Source: Bacteroidales bacterium
GTDB lineage: Bacteria > Bacteroidota > Bacteroidia > Bacteroidales > Muribaculaceae
NCBI GenBank assembly: GCA_900767075.1
Contig: CAAFXX010000393.1
Location: 1 to 6,680 of the forward strand
Reading direction: 5' to 3'
DNA: 6,680 nucleotides
The notes beneath the pieces are model-generated. The model had not been told where the DNA came from. It did not search any database and saw only the letters and a list, made by a program, of their open reading frames with translations. Positions 5,810 to 6,680 of this stretch are shown here, piece after piece. The stretch's first letter is position 1. Every line of letters begins with the position of its first letter. The position numbers and the translations under genes were made by a program.

Positions 5810-6025
5810 ATGATTGTTATTGTGATTTTAATCGGGCTAGCAGTAAGTGGTGTTGTTTTATTCGCACATCACTCAGCATATAAATCTGAAGGCAAGGAAA
5901 TAAACAAATTAACACCTGGCAAAATACTTCTATGGCTTATTTTGGGACAAGTTTTTGCTTTCGGGTGTTTAGGAAGTATTTTAAATCCATCCTTTAGTGG
6001 CTTATCTAGTATTGGAGGACGATAA
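5810..6025 (+). CDS. Small two-helix membrane protein, 71 aa
   Basis: The start at ATG 5810 gives 71 residues. It fits the -7 box at 5782-5789 with a leader of about 14 bases; the in-frame TTG at 5747 would lie upstream of the promoter. Two hydrophobic segments are visible: 1-20 (MIVIVILIGLAVSGVVLFA) and about 38-57 (ILLWLILGQVFAFGCLG). They are joined by a polar loop (HHSAYKSEGKEINKLTPG) with Lys and His, and a short Ser/Gly-rich tail follows. The shape resembles small toxins, holins and many unknown small membrane proteins, and nothing more specific can be claimed. Being divergent from a membrane coiled-coil gene with a shared regulatory dyad suggests a functional pair. Confidence 0.62.
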   Translation: MIVIVILIGLAVSGVVLFAHHSAYKSEGKEINKLTPGKILLWLILGQVFAFGCLGSILNPSFSGLSSIGGR

Positions 6026-6076
6026 CATTGCGCTAGATTACATCTTTGGACTGAAAGAGATAAGACTAACTAAGGA

Positions 6077-6653
6077 TTATCTCCGGCCTTTGGATTTCGG
6101 CTTTCGGAATTTGTCTTTGTCGTTGTCGCCCCACGGCATATCGGAAGATGAACCGCCTGCGCCGGTGCCGACATGTGGTGTCGGGATTCCTCCGGCGGCC
6201 GTCTGGAGTGCAACAGCGAGAAGGCTATGCTGTGATTCATCGACCTGCTCCCACGGCTCAAACAATTCGTTGACCAATTCATGCAGAGTCAGCGCGCCGT
6301 CGTCGTACTGGTCGAGAAGATTCTGTGGGAGCTTATAAGAGGTGTTCTTGAACTCGTTGTCATGAAACAATGTCGTGATTGACAGACTGGGGTACATGCG
6401 GTTTGGAATCCAGCCACTGACAAGCTCTGCTCCTGATGACAGGCGGTATCGCTCAGGATATGCCAAACGGTGCAGCTCCTTCGCCCGGCTGTGTTCGGTA
6501 TTATACCGCGCCTCCCATTCGGCAATCCGTTTGGTGGCTGCTTCGATTTCTTTCTGGTAAGTGTTGTGTTCACGGAGCGAATCGGCTTTCAAATTGTCGT
6601 ACCGTTTCTGCATCTCGGAGAGCTGCTTTTGTAATGTGGCAATCTGTCTGTCC
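6077..6653 (-). CDS. C-terminal part of a probable MobV/Pre-type mobilization relaxase (partial)
   Basis: The frame is open from the true contig end to the stop at 6077-6079, giving 191 residues; the ATG at 6613 is internal, not a real start, since coding sequence (DRQIATLQKQLSE) continues upstream of it. The protein starts with a coiled coil of about 55 residues (LQKQLSEMQKRYDNLKADSL, then EIEAATKRIAEWEARYN). A central domain follows (YRLSSGAELVSGWIPNRMYP; LPQNLLDQYDDGALTLHELV), and it ends in a Gly/Ser-rich linker and a basic tail (GTGAGGSSSDMPWGD, then KPKSKGRR). A coiled coil plus a Gly-rich SSSDMPWGD-like end followed by basic residues resembles the C-terminus of Bacteroidetes plasmid-recombination/mobilization (Pre/Mob) proteins. 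The N-terminal relaxase domain that would prove this lies beyond the contig. Its composition is clearly more G+C-rich than the neighbouring cargo. Confidence 0.5.
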
Positions 6654-6680
6654 AGATCGGAAGAGCGTCGTGTAGGGAAA
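6654..6680. other. Illumina sequencing-adapter contamination
   Basis: From AGATCGGAAGAGC (6654-6666) to the last base, all 27 bases agree with the TruSeq universal adapter in reverse complement (continuing GTCGTGTAGGGAAA). This is read-through from library preparation, not genome. Any reading frame that extends past 6653 is artificial. Confidence 0.97.

Larger units (their letters stand above)
1019..6653. mobile_element. Integrative (probably mobilizable) element, left end and cargo
   Basis: The element runs from the tRNA-Ser attachment scar to the true end of the contig. It contains a full tyrosine integrase, an A+T-rich cargo block (about 2768-6070) and the 3' part of a probable relaxase gene. 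The far attachment site, the rest of the mobilization gene and any oriT lie outside. There are no conjugative-transfer genes in view, so mobilization by a helper element is more likely than self-transfer, but the window shows only part of the element. Confidence 0.65.

Noticed and set aside
5997..6338. Plus-strand open frame of 113 codons
   Set aside because: It overlaps the 71-aa gene and lies antisense to the C-terminus of the relaxase-like gene; its Cys/Ser/Pro-rich product with no domain is typical of a shadow frame.
1..6653. CRISPR array, rRNA or intact tRNA
   Set aside because: No regularly spaced repeats and no complete tRNA or rRNA sequence were found; the only RNA-gene sequence is the 18-base tRNA-Ser 3' end.
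6436..6675. Plus-strand open frame of 79 codons running to the contig end
   Set aside because: It is antisense to the relaxase-like coding frame, and its last codons are translated from the sequencing adapter.

Overview
The window looks like a short metagenomic contig from a gut-type Bacteroidales bacterium. Three things point there: promoters of the Bacteroidetes form (-33 TTG/TTTG, about 19-20 bases, -7 TAnnTTTG), poor Shine-Dalgarno sites, and protein families typical of the group (RhuM/ORF6N-type proteins and a large tyrosine integrase). The right end is not biological: bases 6654-6680 match the Illumina TruSeq adapter, so the sequence really stops at 6653.

Left part (1-1036) appears to be old chromosomal flank. 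It holds a RhuM-like/PLD-like protein that has lost its N-terminal domain (66-773), a fragment of an ORF6N-domain gene (770-976), a strong bidirectional terminator (981-1013) and 18 bases identical to the 3' end of a serine tRNA on the minus strand (1019-1036). The tRNA body is missing. It is replaced by A+T-rich DNA and then an integrase gene, which is the expected junction of an element integrated into the 3' end of a tRNA-Ser gene.

Right part (1037-6653) is one end of that element. It begins with a full-length tyrosine recombinase (1226-2767) whose promoter overlaps three copies of a 12-base repeat. At the far end is the C-terminal part of a minus-strand protein (6077-6653), probably a MobV/Pre-type mobilization relaxase, which would make this an integrative mobilizable element. 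Between the two lies a block with visibly lower G+C (about 2768-6070) holding five genes I cannot assign to a known family: a 488-aa coiled-coil protein, a lipoprotein plus exported protein in a two-gene operon, a coiled-coil protein with one membrane segment, and a 71-aa membrane protein.

The five cargo genes are the most likely home of something undescribed. All four cargo promoters carry the same extended motif, TTTGC[A/G]AT followed by an A-rich tail, immediately at and after the -7 box. The one before the 488-aa gene is embedded in a 9-bp dyad, and the divergent pair is framed by an 11-bp inverted repeat. This suggests the cargo may be switched as one unit, combining one probably cytoplasmic protein with several envelope proteins. 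Its function (defence, exclusion, immunity or surface trait) cannot be read from the sequence.
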